Origin: Acridotheres tristis
Taxonomy: Eukaryota; Chordata; Aves; Passeriformes; Sturnidae
DNA length: 64,000 nt
Assembly (NCBI GenBank): GCA_037013685.1
Contig: CM072908.1
Coordinates: 7,081,001-7,145,000, forward strand
Reading direction: 5' to 3'
Positions 1 through 42,725 of the stretch are shown here, piece after piece. The position numbers and the translations under genes were made by a program. The notes below the pieces were generated by a model. That model was not told the origin of the DNA, did no database searches, and was given only the letters and a program-made list of their open reading frames with translations. The stretch's first letter is position 1, and every line of letters begins with the position of its first letter.

Positions 1-3000
1 GGGGGAACATGAAATTCCTGGGAAATCAAAGAGGATGGAGGAGGGGAAAGCATGGAGGCGATAAACGGGATGGAAGCGGGGCCGGAAGCGATTCTGACAC
101 CTTTTCCTAACATCTCCTGGGAGCTGGTGGAAGAATGGAAAATGAGGAAAAATATGGAAAAATTCAATTCTGGGATGTAGATTTGTGGACTGGGTGGGAA
201 AATGAACACGAGGGAGAAGCATTCCTAAAGTAATGAAATTCCATCCATCCCGGAGATTCCATGATTTCCCTGCAGAGCTGGAATTTGGGGAGGCAAAAGT
301 CCAGCCTTGGAAGTGGGAGGCTTGAGGATCCTCATCTCATTCCCTGCAGGAGATGGAAAATTGGACACAAACTGGGACACTATGGAATGGGAGGGTAGGG
401 GAAAACAATGCCAAAACTGGTTGATTATCCTTCAAAAAACAGGGATTCATCCCAAAATATCCCCAAATATCCCCAGAATCAGGCTGGAATGGAAGGGCAG
501 GAAAGGACAATGCCAAAAATTATTATCCTTCCAAAAATGGGGATTTATCCCAAAATATTCTCCCTAAGCCAAGACCTGGAGTTAAGCTGGATCCAATCCC
601 AGTTTTCCCACTTCCTCCTGCTGTTCCATGCTCCAACTCCGTGGTTTTTTAGGGAAAAACGAGCTGGATTTCCCTCCAATCCCAAGGGAGCACACGAGGC
701 CATAACGGCTCCATTATCCAGCTCCCAAATCCCTCCAAACAATCCCATTAATTGCTCTTCCCTCCCTTTTCACCGGAGCTTTTCCGCTCCGAGCTCATCC
801 CATTACAGCTCCGAGCTCATCCCATTAGGTCGCTTCCCATTTTCCTCCTGGCCCATTAAAAGCTGGAATTAGGCTTTTAGTCCTGGCTCCAAATGGAACA
901 ACTCCATCGATTCCCTGGAATGTTCTGCCTCTAAAAGGTTGCCATACGTTTTCCTCCTTCCCAGCTCCATCCAAGCCTTATTCCTTCTGCAAAATTCCTT
1001 TTTCCTTTGCGAAGTTCCTTATTCCCTCTGCAAACCCCCAGGAAAACCCCATGGATGGGCTCCCACGTTTTCCCAAATTTGGTGGTTCTGGAGGCTTTTT
1101 CCAAGCTTGCTGTTTCTTCCCAGCAGGGAGCAATTCCCAGTTCCAAAAGGCTCCCAAACGTGCTGGGAATGAAGCGTTTTCCTCCTTTCCAGCCCCATCC
1201 AAGCTGGAATTTCAATCAGTGCAAGATTCCATGGAATTTTTGTTCCCTTTCCTCAGGGAAAGTTCAGCTGGGCCTCCCCCACCTTTGGGTTTTCCACCAC
1301 AGCAAGGTAAAAATGAAGGAAGAAAAGGCGTATTTTGGGGGGTTTTCCCGCAAAATTCCCGAATTCCGGGGGTTTTGCAGCTGTTGTTGGTGCAATGCAG
1401 CACCAGCTCCGTGCTGGAAGGGACACAGAGCAATTCCCACTTCCCAAATTAATGCCCTTATTCCAGGCCCTGCTAATTAAAGTCCTTCCCGGGCCAGAGG
1501 ATGGAGGAAATGGAGCAGATCCCAAATCCAGGACGCTGCTGGCACCGGAGCCACCCCAAAAAGGAGGTTGGGACGTCAAAGGTGCCCTCAGGGAGGCGTC
1601 CCCCATTCCAGAGGCTTGGAAAAGCTCCAAGGTAGGCTGGGATTTATGGAGCAGCACAAGGAGAGGATGAAATCCCAGTTTGGCACACAGAGATGGAACA
1701 AAAAGCATCCCAATCCCAGTTTGGGATGGCACAAATCGCATCCCAGTCCCAGTTTGGGACACAGGGATGGCACAAATCCCATCCCAGCTGGGAAAACCCA
1801 AAAAAAGAGGCAAACTGGGAAAAAAATAAAGAGACGTTCCAAAAATAATAGGGAAATTTAAGGAAAAAAAATAAAGGAATAAAAGGGAGGGAAAATTGGT
1901 GGGAAGAAATGGGAATTCCATTAAAAATGGGGAAATTTTTAAAGAAGGATAAAAAAGGGCAAAAATGGAAAAATAAAGGGAAATTCCATAAATAATGGGA
2001 TTTTTTTAAAAAAATGAAAAAATGGGGAGAAACTGGAAAAATATAAAGGGAAATTCAGAAAATAATATGGAAAATTTTTTAAAAAAGGGAAAGAAGGGAG
2101 GGGATCAGGAAAATTATGGAGGAATTTGAAAAAATAGAGAAAAAGGGGGGAATAAGGAAAATAATGGGGAAATTGAAAAAATATAGGGGAAAAGGGGGAA
2201 AATTGGAAAAAATAAAGGGAAATTCCAAAAGTAATGGGGTAATTGCGAAATTTAAGGAAAAACATTGAAATTTAAATGGAAACTGCCCAAATCAGCTGCT
2301 TCCTGAGGGAAAAATCCTCTTTTTTGGCTCCTTGGGGAAGCATTTGTGGCTCCTGCTGAGGTCAAAGTTGGGCTTAAACCCAGCCTAGGCCAAGCTTTAC
2401 TCCCTGTCCCCAATTCCCACTGCCAATCTCTTCTCCTTTGTTTGCTTTGGAAAGGGTTTGAGTTGAAAAGGGTTTGGGGGCAGCTCCAAATCTGAGCATC
2501 CTGAAATCCTCTGGAATACAAAAATCTCCCCGTGATGAAAATTTCCACATCCCAAAAATCCCCTGGGATGAAGAAAAGTGGGAAAACACAGAATTCCTGG
2601 GGGAGAAATGGATTTTTCTCCTTGTTTCCCCTCCTCTCGCAAAGTGGAATTTGCAAAATTTTCCTGGAATAAAGGGAAGGGGCTCAGCAGAGACTGGATT
2701 TTTCTGGACACATCCAGAGGGAATTTTGTCCCATTTTTCCCAGACTGGCTCCGACTCCTGGATGCAAATGGGAGAAAAGTGGGAACAAATCAGTTGCAGT
2801 GTAAAACAAGGAGTGGGATTTCCTCCCACGGCTCTTCCCTCCTCCCTGTGAGGCTCCAAAATCCTGGATCCATCCCAAATCCAGGCATTTATTCCTTATT
2901 AATCACCGTGGAGATGTTTAAGTGCTTCGTTGGCTGGGATTCAGGGGGAATTTTTAGCTTTTGTGGGGCTTTTGGGAATCCACAGGAGGGGTTTTTATCC

Positions 3001-4800
3001 TTGGAAGCAGAACGGGAACATCAAGGATGGGGGAAATCCAGGGAGGATCTCAAGGGAGTCCTGGAGAAGGAAAGTCCTTGGAATGAGGAAATCCAGGGCA
3101 CGAATATTTGAATTATACACCGAGATTTAAATATGGATGGGAATAAATCCTGCGGGAAATGGGAGAAGAAGGAAAGGGGAATAAAACCGAAATTTTTAAG
3201 CAGGCGAGACCCCCCACACCAAACACATTCCAAAATTCCTTCTTTTATTGCAATCTATTGGGATTTTAGCTCCATCTTGGAGACTTCAAAAGAGAGAAAA
3301 TTCCTTTTTCCCATTATTTGCAGCTTTTCCTTTTATCCCTTTCCCCGTAAGGTCCTGGATCCCAAATTTTCCCAGAAAAAAAATGTGGGAAAGGCCCAGG
3401 AGCTGTTCACAGAGATAAAGAGACAACTCAGAGTGGAAAATCTCAACATTCCCACTTTTTTTTCCTCCCACACAAGGGTTAATCCATCTAAGAAAGCGAG
3501 AAGAGAATAAAAATCCACTGGAGCCATTCCATCCCATCCCTCCCCGCGGATAAATGCGGGAAAATTACCCGGAGCAGCTCGATGACCCCGAGTTATTTCC
3601 AGGCAATTTCGGGGAATAACGGTGATTTATGGACAAGAACAAGGAAGGGCAAACGATCCCGGATCCCGGATGCCGGATCCTGGATCCTGGCGGGACAGGG
3701 AGGAGTTTCTGGGCCTGGAGCTGAGCTGCTCCTTCCACAGGGAATTCTGAACCTCTGGAATTATTCCCTCCATCCCCTGGGAAAACCGAGCCTGGGGCGT
3801 GGAAGGGGGAAATTGCTGGAATTTGGGGGATTTGGAGCTCTGGGAATGTGTTGCCATGGATTGATGCTCTGCTCAACATTCCCTGGGCCTCCGCCCCAGA
3901 CCCAATTCTCACTTTCCATAAAAATCAGTTTATTCCAAATCTCTTCCTGGAGAACTGACAGTATCAGGGTTGGTTTTTTTCCCCCTCAGAAAACCCCACT
4001 GTATCCAAGCCCAAGGAAATGGGAGAATGTTGGGATGGGACAGGGAATAAGGGAAGCCAAGAAAAGCCTGGGATTTTGGAACACCGGCCCCTCCCTGCTC
4101 CTGCTTCCTCCAAGTCCCCCATGGAGCCTCTCCGTCGGATGGTGGAATTCCCTCATCTCCCTATCCAAGGAATAATTTAATTAACTTGGAGAAACATAAT
4201 TAATTTTAATCGTGGGCGATAATTCATTGTTTCATGGGATATTAATAATTATATTTGGGAAATCTGAGTGCCTGGGAAGTGCCCTGGAACATCCTAATTA
4301 ATGGCTCGGATGGGAAGCATTTAATTGGAAACGTTGGGAAATTGGTTCTGCTCCCCGGGGCCAGAATCTGTGACCTGAGGACAGGGAAAAGGAGGAATGG
4401 AGGAGATTGGGATTCTCCCTCTGTTTCCCAAATCCTAAATCTACCTGGATATTCATTTTCCCTGGGATTTTTGGCTGCCAGCCTGCTGCCCCCCACTGGG
4501 AATTTTGCAGGTGGGAAAGGCTCTTTTTCCATGTTTTCTGCTGTTCCTGTAACCATCTCAAGCACCTGAATATCCCATTTCCATCAAGGAATTTCTGCCT
4601 CGGAATTTCCAGCAGCCTCAGAAAGCCGGGAAAAGAACCCCCACAGAAATGTTTGCGTTCTTGGAGTGGAATCAGCCTCAGGAAGGATTTGTCTCCTAAT
4701 TGCTCCATTTCGGGAAGATGTGATTCCAGCCTGGCCTTGGCTCCGGTTTTCCCGTTTCTCCTTCGTTTTTTTCCTGCCTGGGAGGAAAACTCAGCAAATC

Positions 4801-5370
4801 CAGGTCCTGATGTCCCCCTAATCCAGGACTGGGATGCTCAGACCCCCCAAATCCTGATGTCTTTTAATCCAGGGCTTGGATATTTGGACAACTCCAGGTC
4901 CCAGAATCCCCTCAGGCCAGGACTGGGATGCTCAGACCCCCATATCCCAAGGTCCTCCCAAATTCCAGTGTCTCCCCAAGTCCAGAACCTGGATTTTTGG
5001 ACAACCCAGATCCCATAATCCACCCCCCACCAGGCCAGGATTTGGATACTCAGACCCCCCCCAGGTCACAGTGTTCGCCCAAATCCCAATGAACCCCAAA
5101 TCCCAATGTCCCGCCATCCCAGGACATGGATGCTCAGACCCCCTAATCCCAATTTTCCCCCCATTCCAAGACATGGATGCTCAGACCCCGATGTCTCAAT
5201 GTCCCCCCAGCCCAGAACTTGGTTATTCAGACCCCCCCAATCCAAATCTTCCCCTTCCACCCAGGATTTGGGAGCTCAGACTCCCCAGTTGCAATTTTCC
5301 CTCACAGACAAAATTTGGGTCCTTGGAGCACCCAGATCCCAATCCCATGGAGACGTCCCTAAAAATCAGG
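4801..5370. repeat. minisatellite, CCAGGACTGGGATGCTCAGACC type
   Basis: About ten degenerate copies, roughly 45-60 bp each, built around ATGCTCAGACCCCC and AATCCCAATGTC-like cores. Intergenic. Confidence 0.7.
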
Positions 5371-6730
5371 ACAGGCCTCAATCCCATGGAGATTCCCCCA
5401 AAAAATCAGGACCCCATTGTTCCCAAGCTGTGGAGCCAAACTGGGAACAGGGGGAGATGATTTGGGCTGAGGATGGAATTTCCTGGACTTTTTTCCAGAA
5501 GGAAACAAGGATTTGGGAATGGACAATTTGGGGTGGTGTTCCTGCACCCGGAGAAGCAATTGCTCCCAAAGATATCCATGAAATCCTCACTGGATTTGGG
5601 AAAAGAACATCCCCACCCTCCCTCCCCACAGCCCCCATGGCCGAGCTGCGTTTCTCACAGAAGGTGAAGGGGGGAAATCCCTTAAAATCTGGTGGAGTGG
5701 TGGAAGAGCAGGATCTTGGTGGCTCCATCAGCTGGAAGAGGCTCACGGGCACCTCCCAGATTCTCATCTCTGAGAATGAGGGGTGGCAATGGGATGGATC
5801 CATGGAAAATTGTAGGGATGTGGTTGAGGAAGAGGAGAAATCCCTTAAAATCCAGTGGTCTGAAATGACGAGGGGGATTTTTTCCTTAGGGAGTGGGAGG
5901 AAACTGAGAGTAGCTGGACACCGAAGGGACTCGAGCCTTGTCCTCAAGCTCCTTGAGGAATTCCAACATCTGTGGTGGGGATTGATGGATCTGCCGGCGT
6001 CCGGACGGGCTGATGGATGCGGGACCAACCAGTGGCTCCCAGTCCTTGGGAATTCATCAAGGAAATCTGGGAATTGTTCCATGAACTCTTGGAGCCCCCA
6101 ACAACAAAAATTAATCACTGACAGCTCTGCTGTGTAAACACGGCCAAGAAAACTGGAAATGGGAATGGGGAAGGGGAAATGATCCCATAATGTTTGTGTT
6201 TTCCTGGCTTTTCCCAGAAAACAGCACCAAAAAACCCAGGGATGGAGCAATGTCTTCCAGGCACATTCCAGACTCATCTAAGGCCCGGCAGCTCCGTCTC
6301 CCGCAGGAGAAAGGCGAGGGGGGTTTATCTGAAATCCCTCTCCTGCCCTAATCCATGTGACACTAATCAGGGATCCGGCCCCTCAGGAATCAATGATTAA
6401 TGGAGTTAAATTTAGCGGGAGCTTGCCAGAGTAAAATTAGGCACCATGCATAAAACATCACAGCTCCTCGTTAGCACGGCTAATTACGCTAATGGGGGGC
6501 GTTCACGCGGGCTTGGAATTAGGGATGGACCTCCCGACCTCCTCCCAGCTGCCCAAAGCCAGGCGGGAGCTGGGAAAGAGCCCGGCCTGAAGCCTTAATG
6601 AGAAGGTAATTAGTGCACAATTAACGCTCAAGGATGGGGGTGAGGGGGGCTCGGACATCCTGGAGGTCAAGGGTGTCCAACATTCCCAAGGACGGGGATG
6701 AGGGTTAGTGCAGCACATGGCCCCTTATCC

Positions 6731-7029
6731 CAGGCTGCTCCAAGTCCCATCCTAGAGCACTCCTGGGAAAGCAGAACCTTTGGAATGTGGCCCCCAAATC
6801 CCAGGAAAGCCCCAAAGCCACAAACCAAGGAAACCACGGCCATTCCTATGGGATTTATTTCCACGCTCCCCCTGTTTTCCTTTCCTTGGGAAGCTGAGCG
6901 GGCTCAGCACCCAAATCCAGGGGATTTCAGTATGGAAGATCCTCAAATTCCCAGTCGGGAGCGGGAGTGGATATTGCAGCCAGAGCCGCTTTTTTGGGAT
7001 CTGCTCCTGCTCTTCCTGGCATTCCCAAT
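6731..7029. repeat. diverged copy of ARHGEF10L 3' UTR end (copy A)
   Basis: Direct duplicate of 9,911-10,208 with about 20 differences in 299 bp by eye. It keeps AATAAA on the minus strand (6,854-6,859) and the GU-rich element after it, so it could act as a second poly(A) site if transcription reads through. Confidence 0.85.
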
Positions 7030-7254
7030 GGGGTGGTTGGGACTGACGGTGTTACGGGTTTCCTGCACCATGGGTTTGCCCAGGGTCATGCACCACGATG
7101 GGCTGGGGTCTGCTCATGGATCCAGCATTCCCAAGGGTTGGGATGAGGGTTTGCAGCAGCACATGGCTCCTTATCCCAATGGGATACCTGGGATGAGCAT
7201 CACTATGGGTTTGCCATGGGGCCACCATCATTATGGGTTGGCTTTGCCCAGTGG

Positions 7255-7815
7255 CATGGCCATGATTCCAACATCTGTCATTCCATTATGGCCATCATTC
7301 CAACACCCCTGGCTCCAACATCCTCTTCCACTGTGTCCATCATGCCAACACACATCATTCCAACATCCACTGTTCTTCCGTGGCCATCATTCCAACATCC
7401 ACCATTCCAACATCCACCATTCCACCATGGCCACCGTTCCAACACACGTTATTCCAACATCCGTCATTCCAACATCCATTGTTCTACTGTGACCATCATT
7501 CCAACATCCTCTCCTACCATGGCCATTATTCCAAAATCCATCATTCCACCACAACCATCTTTCCACCATGGCTATCATTCCAAGACCCATGGCTCCAACA
7601 TCCCCTTCCACTGTGTCTATCATGCCAACATGGCCATCATTCCAACATCCACCATTCCAACATCCATTTTTTCACCACGGCCACCATTCCAACATTCACC
7701 ATTACACCATCCACCATTCCAACATGGCCACCATTCCAACGCCCACCATTCCAACATGGCCACCATTCCAACACCCATCATTCCAACATCCCCTTCCAGC
7801 GTGGCCATCGTTGTT
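7255..7815. repeat. minisatellite, CATCATTCCAACAT type
   Basis: Some 30 loose units of 12-20 bp (CCATTCCAACATCCA, CATGGCCACCATTCC). Long open frames on both strands come from this periodicity and are not genes. Confidence 0.85.
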
Positions 7816-9454
7816 TCCTCAGCCCAGCTTCCCAAAATCCCCAGAATCTGGCAGCTTCTGACTTTGCCACTTCCCCATCGTCTCTCAGCCTCCTGGTCAC
7901 TCATCAGCTCCAAGGGAAGCGATTCCAGAGCCCAAATCTGGCAGGAGAAGGAGGGACAAGGTGAAGCCGTCAGCGTCCCCTCAATCCCGGCACAGGAACA
8001 CAAATCCAGCTGTAATTAATCCCATTATCTTGGGAAGAAGGAGTCGCAGAGCGCTGCGAGGCTTGTCAAAAACTGGGAATCTGGCTGGGATAAGCCTTTG
8101 GGGGAGTTTAAGCTCGGACAGGCACCAGCTCTAAGCCGGTTTTGAGGGAGATCAGAGTGACAGGGAAATAAAGACAGGAGGACTCTGGCCTGGAGCAGGA
8201 AAATCCAGGAATGATTCATCCACCGCCCTTTTCCTTAAGGAATGAGACCAAAATAACCCAAAAAGGCCTCAGCAGCAGCTCCGGGTTCTTAAATTCGCTG
8301 CAAAGCCCAAGGCAGTGGGCGGGAGTGGGATGGAATGAGGGATATTTGATTGAAAGTGGGATATCCGATGGAAAATGGAATGTCCGATGGAATTTGGGGT
8401 ATCTGATGGAATGTGGGATTTTGGACGGAATATGGGATATCCATGGAATATGGAATGTTCCATGTCCATCTTTTGCATCCCAAACCCCACCACACCTGGA
8501 ATGTTCCATATCATTATTTTCCATTCCAGTTCCCACCAGCGCAAGGATGGAGCCAGAGAGGAATTTGCATGGAAGTGCTTCCTTGGGAAGAGAAGCCAGC
8601 AGGAAAACCCTTGGAATTTCACCTGCATCCTTGGGGGAAGAATATTCCTGGATCTCTCCTCTAAAATTTGCTTCGCTTCCTGTGAACCCACACTGGAAAT
8701 TCTGGGAAGTTTTCCCAAACGGGATGAGCCCCCACAAGTTATGGACACTCTGGTTTCCAACCTTTCCTTGTATGGAAAGTATGGAAAGAATCCCTCCTTG
8801 CACGGAAGTTCTGCCCACAGTGAGGGTGAAATATTCCCGGATTTCTCCCCTAAAGTTGGCTCTGCTCCCTATTTACCCACATTGGAAATTCAGGGAAGTT
8901 TTTTCAAATGGGATGAGCCCCCACAGGTCCCATTTCCAAGCCCTCAGCCCAGGGAATTCCCAGGAGCTGCTGCTGCTCATCAATCGGCCCCAAATGCAGC
9001 AAGTGTTGATTATTTTTAGCCGGGGCCACTGCGGTGTTTGTGCGCAGGAATCAGACCATGAAATCCCTGGATCCGGAGCATTCCCAGCTCTCCAGCACCC
9101 AGAGCAGCTGAGCCATGCCGGGGGGAGACGTTAAAAGCCTCCAAGTGTCACTCGATGCCACCTGATGTCCCCAAGGCGGGCGCCGGTGTCAAGCACAGGA
9201 CCCCCGGCGGAGGCAGGAGCGGGGCCTGCCCTGGAATCAACCCCCTGACCCAAATTCCCTGCCTGGAATGGGAAATCTGGGCAAAGAGGCATTGGCCTCA
9301 GAAAATCCGGCTTGGTGCCCGGCTATAGGAGAGTGAGAGTACAGAATCCGCTTTTCTTTAGGATCATTTCAGCCCCTGGAGCTGGATCGGCCCCGTGGGG
9401 GCAGCAGCTGCTCCAGAGATTCCAAGGATGCAGCAAGGGCTGGGAAAAGGAGAG

Positions 9455-9560
9455 GGGAATATCCCTAGAGGGTTGGGATGAGGATGGAATATCCCTGAGA
9501 GGTTTGGGATGAGGATGGAATATCCCTGAGAGGGTTGGAATAAGGATGGAATAGCCATCA
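9455..9560. repeat. short tandem repeat, GGTTTGGGATGAGGATGGAATATCCCTGAGA type (~32 bp)
   Basis: Three to four close copies; intergenic. Confidence 0.75.
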
Positions 9561-9910
9561 GGAGCTGCTGTTCTAGGGCTCAGGAATATCCATCCCATCT
9601 CTGGGATGCTTCCAATGGAATCGCATTGGAGTCCGTTACAGGAGGGAATGGATCCAGTCCTGGGAGGAATTCCCAACTCTCCAGGATGGGATTTCTCCAG
9701 TGCTGATGGAGAGGGCGGAAGCAGAGGAACGAGGGATGCATTCTCCCTCCATCCCACCCCATCCCCAGCAGAAAAAGAGAAAATTTTGGGGCTTTTAAAC
9801 TGAATTTTAGGATGTGCAGCTCCAGGGGGTGCATCAAAATCCCAGAATTCTGAGATGGGTTGGAATCATCTTAAAGCTCGCCCCATTTCATTGGAAATCT
9901 TCTGCATTCC

Positions 9911-10208
9911 CAGGCTGCTCCAAGTCCCATCCTAGAGCATTCCCATGGAAGCAGAACCTTTGGAATGTGGCCCCCAAATCCCAGGAAAGTCCCGAAGCCA
10001 CAAACCAAGGAAACCACTGCCATTCCTATGGGATTTATTTCCACGCTCCCCCATTTTCCTTTCCTTGGGAAGCCGAGCGGGCTCGGCTCCCAAATCCAGG
10101 GGATTTCAGTATGGAAGATCCTCAAATTCCCAGTCGGGAGTGGGAGTGGATATTGCAGCCAGAGACGCTTTTTCGGGAACTGCTCCCGCTCTTCCCAGCA
10201 TTCCCAAT
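9911..10208. repeat. duplicated block containing ARHGEF10L poly(A) site (copy B)
   Basis: Partner of 6,731-7,029, same orientation. It holds the presumed functional AATAAA at 10,034-10,039. Outside the block the two flanks share no obvious similarity. Confidence 0.85.
10034..10039 (-). terminator. ARHGEF10L: ARHGEF10L poly(A) signal AATAAA
   Basis: The minus strand reads AATAAA here, about 430 nt after the stop codon. Some 25-40 nt further on is a GU-rich stretch (TTGGTTTGTGGCTT, about 9,995-10,008), the normal downstream element. Cleavage is therefore expected near 10,015. The signal sits inside a block that is duplicated at 6,731-7,029. Confidence 0.7.
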
Positions 10209-10470
10209 ATATACAGATTCCTTCTTTTTACAGGTAATAATGTACAGCCTATTTATAACCCAGGGATTTCTATCTCTAGGGATTATCCATACACACACAC
10301 ACACACAGGGAAACCGGGAAAATCCCGCCACTCCCAATTCCAGATCTGCTGGCTTTGGGGGAAAATCCTGCATTTTTCCCAGTTCTTTTTCCTTGCAGTG
10401 GCTGAGGCAGTGCCGCTCCTGGGAATTTGGGGGATTCCTGAGGTAGGAAATTCGGGAATTCCAGGCGGGC
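10040..10470 (-). other. ARHGEF10L: ARHGEF10L 3' UTR
   Basis: Sequence between the stop codon and the AATAAA signal. It includes a short (AC)n run on the plus strand near 10,291-10,306 and part of the duplicated 9,911-10,208 block. No conserved coding signal is seen. Confidence 0.65.
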
Positions 10471-39699
<29,229 letters not shown>

Positions 39700-39727
<28 letters not shown>

Positions 39728-39760
39728 GGCGGCGGGGGCCCGGCTGCTCCAGGGGTGTTC
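39700..39760 (-). CDS. ARHGEF10L: ARHGEF10L exon 2, with start codon (coding part 39,700-39,727)
   Basis: Acceptor TTTTCCGCAG, 33 nt of 5' UTR, then CCGCCATGG, a near-ideal start context. Encodes MASPPPPAV plus 1 nt, donor GTAG/gtactg. Joined to exon 3 it reads MASPPPPAVGSPPELP, like the human MASSNPPPQPAIG start. The acceptor shows that at least one non-coding exon lies further upstream. Confidence 0.88.
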
Positions 39761-39774
39761 CTGCGGAAAACAGG

Positions 39775-40020
39775 GAAAGAAGGGTTGGGAAAGGCAGTGG
39801 GAAAGGAGAAAGAAAGTTGGAAAGGGGGAAAAAAGGGTTGGGAAAGGGGGGAAAGGGAAAAGGGGAAAAGGGTTGGGAAACAGGGAAAAAAGGCTTGGGA
39901 AAGGAGGAAAAGGGTTGTGAAAGGGGAAAAAAGGGCTGGAAAAGGGGAAAATTGTTGAAAAATGAGGAAAAGGATTGGAAAGGGGTTGGAAAACAGGGGA
40001 AAAGGGTCGGGAAAGGCGGA
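39775..40020. repeat. GGAAAAGGGTTGGGAAAGG repeats, 5' UTR intron
   Basis: About a dozen ~20-bp units immediately upstream of the exon 2 acceptor. Confidence 0.9.
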
Positions 40021-40329
40021 TCAGCCCCACTCCCAGCCCCAGAAAGGACCCGGCGGCTCTGGCAGGATGGATTCAGCTCCGGCTCGGGCAGGGAGCTGGG
40101 AATGGCTCCGGGAGAATTTCTCCCTGGATTTGCGGCTCCCGCTGCCGGGGAAGGGCAGGAGGGAAGCGCTGGGATCCGGCTGGGATCGATCCCGGGATCG
40201 ATGGAGCATCCGTCCCGAAAGCCGAGAACGCCGGGAGGGCACCGGGAACGGCGGCAAGGTCAGAGCCTTGGGATGGTCCCCTGGGATGAAGGTTGGGATC
40301 TTCCCTCCTGGAATTCTTTTCCTGGAGGG

Positions 40330-40785
40330 GAACCCAGAAAAGCCAGAAATCCAGGAGAAGAATCCACCGAAAACCAGGAGAAGAATCCCTAAAAACCAGG
40401 AGAATAATCCCCAAATAAACAGGAGAAAAATCCCCAAAACTAGGGAGAAGAATCCGCAAAAATTCTGGAAAATCCCCGAAAACCAGGAGATGAATCCACA
40501 AAAAAACAGGAGATAATCCAAAAAAGAATGGAAGATGCATCCCCAAAAACAGTACAAGAATCCTCAAAATCCCAGGAACTGAATCCCAATAAAACAGGAG
40601 AAGAATCCCCAAAAACTTGGAGAAGAATCCCCAAAATCCCAGGAGATGAATCCCCAAAAAGTGGGAGAAGAATCCCCAAAATCCCAGGAGATTAATCCCA
40701 AAAAAACAGGAGAAAAATCCATAAAAACCGGGAGAAAAATCCCCAAAAACTGGGACAAGAATCCCCCAAAACCTGGAAAGTTCCA
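40330..40785. repeat. CCCCAAAAACCAGGAGAAGAAT repeats, 5' UTR intron
   Basis: About 18 units of 22-28 bp. Confidence 0.92.
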
Positions 40786-41224
40786 GAGCCAGGTGTTCCC
40801 AGCATACCGAGAATTCCCAATTTCTGCAGTGCCAGCTCCAGAAAAAGCCTCAAAGTTGGGAATCCTCGGGAAAAAGAACCCCAGGATGAGGATCCAGCCC
40901 CTTCCTGCCGGATCCGGGTCCTTCTCCCATCCCAATTTTATCCCGGGAAAAGGTCGCTCCCGTTTGGAGTGCTGATCTCAGCCCAGCCCATCCCAGATTT
41001 ATCCCAGCGCCGGATTTATCCCAGGTCTCCAAAATAATCCTGGGATTGGGATTGGTTCAAGGGGAAAAGGGATTTTTGCCAGAGTTTTTCGCACAGTCAG
41101 GGTGGGAACAGATCCCGTGGGATGAGGGAAAAACGGGATCAGCCCAGCTAGGATATGTGGGAATACACAGGGAGGGGAGAAGTGGGAAAATCCAGAGATG
41201 GGGGTTGGGAATCATCCCCGGGAA

Positions 41225-41790
41225 TGGGGATTCGCAGGAGCTGCTGGGGAGGAAAAACTAGAATCAGGAGAGGAAAAATGGGAATCATTGATCCATGGAA
41301 ATAAACTGGGGCAGGAAAAATAGGAATCTGGGATCCAAGGAAATAAACAAGGACAGGAAAATTGGGAATCTGGGATCCATGGAAATAAACTGGGACAGGA
41401 AATTTGGGAATCGAAGATCCACGGAAATAAACTGGGACTGGAAAAACAGGAATCGGAGATCCATGGAAATAAACTGGGACAGGAAAATCGGGAAAACAGG
41501 GACAAGAAAAATGGGAATCAGGAAAATTCAGGGATGTGGGGATGGGGAATCATCCTTGGGAACAGGGAATTTTGGGAGCTGCAAGGGATCCATGGAAACA
41601 AATCAGGAGATCAAAAACAGGAAAAATGGGAATCAGGGATCCATGGAAATAAAGTGGGACAGGAAAATCGGGAATTGGGGATCCATGAAAATGAACTGGG
41701 ATGGGAAAATGGGATTTGGGGATCCATGGAAATAAAGTGGGACAGGAAAACGGCAATCAGGATAATCCAGGGCTGTGGGGATGGGATCAT
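41225..41790. repeat. GATCCATGGAAATAAACTGGGACAGGAAAA repeats, 5' UTR intron
   Basis: Ten or more ~45-bp units, in two blocks around a GGGATGGGGAATCATCC spacer that itself recurs three times. Confidence 0.9.
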
Positions 41791-41929
41791 TCCTGGGAAC
41801 AGGCATTCCCAGGCTCCAGGAGCAGCCACAGCCCGGCCCGGCCTCCCACCATCTCCATCCCCATCCCGGGGTATTTTTATCCCAGGATATTTTTATCCTT
41901 GGCACTGGCGCTGTGGCCAGGGGGAGCCG

Positions 41930-42345
41930 CTCCTGGATCCATCCTGGGATCATTCCAGGGATCTGGATCTGCCCTAGGATCATCCTGAGCCCTTCCCATG
42001 GATCCAGATCCACTCCAGGATCAACCCTAGGATCCAGGATCCATCCAAGCTTCATCCCATGGATCCAGGTCCATCCCAGGATCATTCCAAGGATCTGGGA
42101 TCCATGAATCCAGATCCATCCCAGGATCATCCTGAGCCCTTGCGGTGGATCTGGATCCCTGGGATGATCCCGGGATGGATCCAGATCCATCCTGACCCTG
42201 CTGAGATCGGACTGGGGACTGGGAACAGCAGGGGGAGATCCGGGACCCATCCCAGCTGGAAATCTGGGATCCATCCCTCTGCAAAATCGGGGATCCATCC
42301 CCCTGGGAAATCCAGGATCCATCCCAGTGGGGAAATCCGGAATCC
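41930..42345. repeat. GGATCCATCCCAGGATCATCC repeats, 5' UTR intron
   Basis: 20-40-bp GATCC-rich units. Confidence 0.85.
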
Positions 42346-42459
42346 ACCCCAGGGGGATTGGCCAGGAATTTGCCCTGCCCAACTGCAAATCCTGGGAATA
42401 AATAACCGGGAATGAATAACTGGGAATAAACAACTGGGAATAAACGAATCATCTTCCCA

Positions 42460-42725
42460 AGAAGTCCCTTTCCTTTGTCCCAAATTCCCTTTATTTTTCC
42501 CCAAAATTCCCTTCATTTGTCCCTGAATTCCCTTTTTATTGGCCCCAAAATTCCCTTTATTTTTCCCCAAAATTCCCTGAATTTCTCCCAGAACTCCCTT
42601 TCATTAGGCCCTAAAAATCTATTTACCAAAAAAATTTCCTTTATTTGTCCCAAAAATTCCCCATTTTTCCCCCCAAAAATCCCTTTCCTTAGTCCTAAAA
42701 TTCCTTTTATTTTTCCCAAAAAATC
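42460..42725. repeat. CCCCAAAATTCCCTTTATTT repeats, 5' UTR intron
   Basis: About ten ~28-bp units. No exon was seen in the following 42,725-43,160, which is unique sequence. Confidence 0.85.

Larger units (their letters stand above)
1..10014. other. intergenic sequence downstream of ARHGEF10L
   Basis: No exon, RNA gene or recognised mobile element was found on either strand. Open frames here are short, lack family motifs and lack splice-consistent neighbours. Content is moderately AT-rich unique sequence at 1-4,790, with A-rich low complexity at about 1,800-2,270, then minisatellites at 4,800-5,370 and 7,255-7,815, a few short repeats, and the duplicated block listed separately. Confidence 0.7.

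Noticed and set aside
8211..9134. 307-residue frame in the intergenic region
   Set aside because: No recognisable domain, no consistent splice partners, and an equally long frame on the opposite strand.
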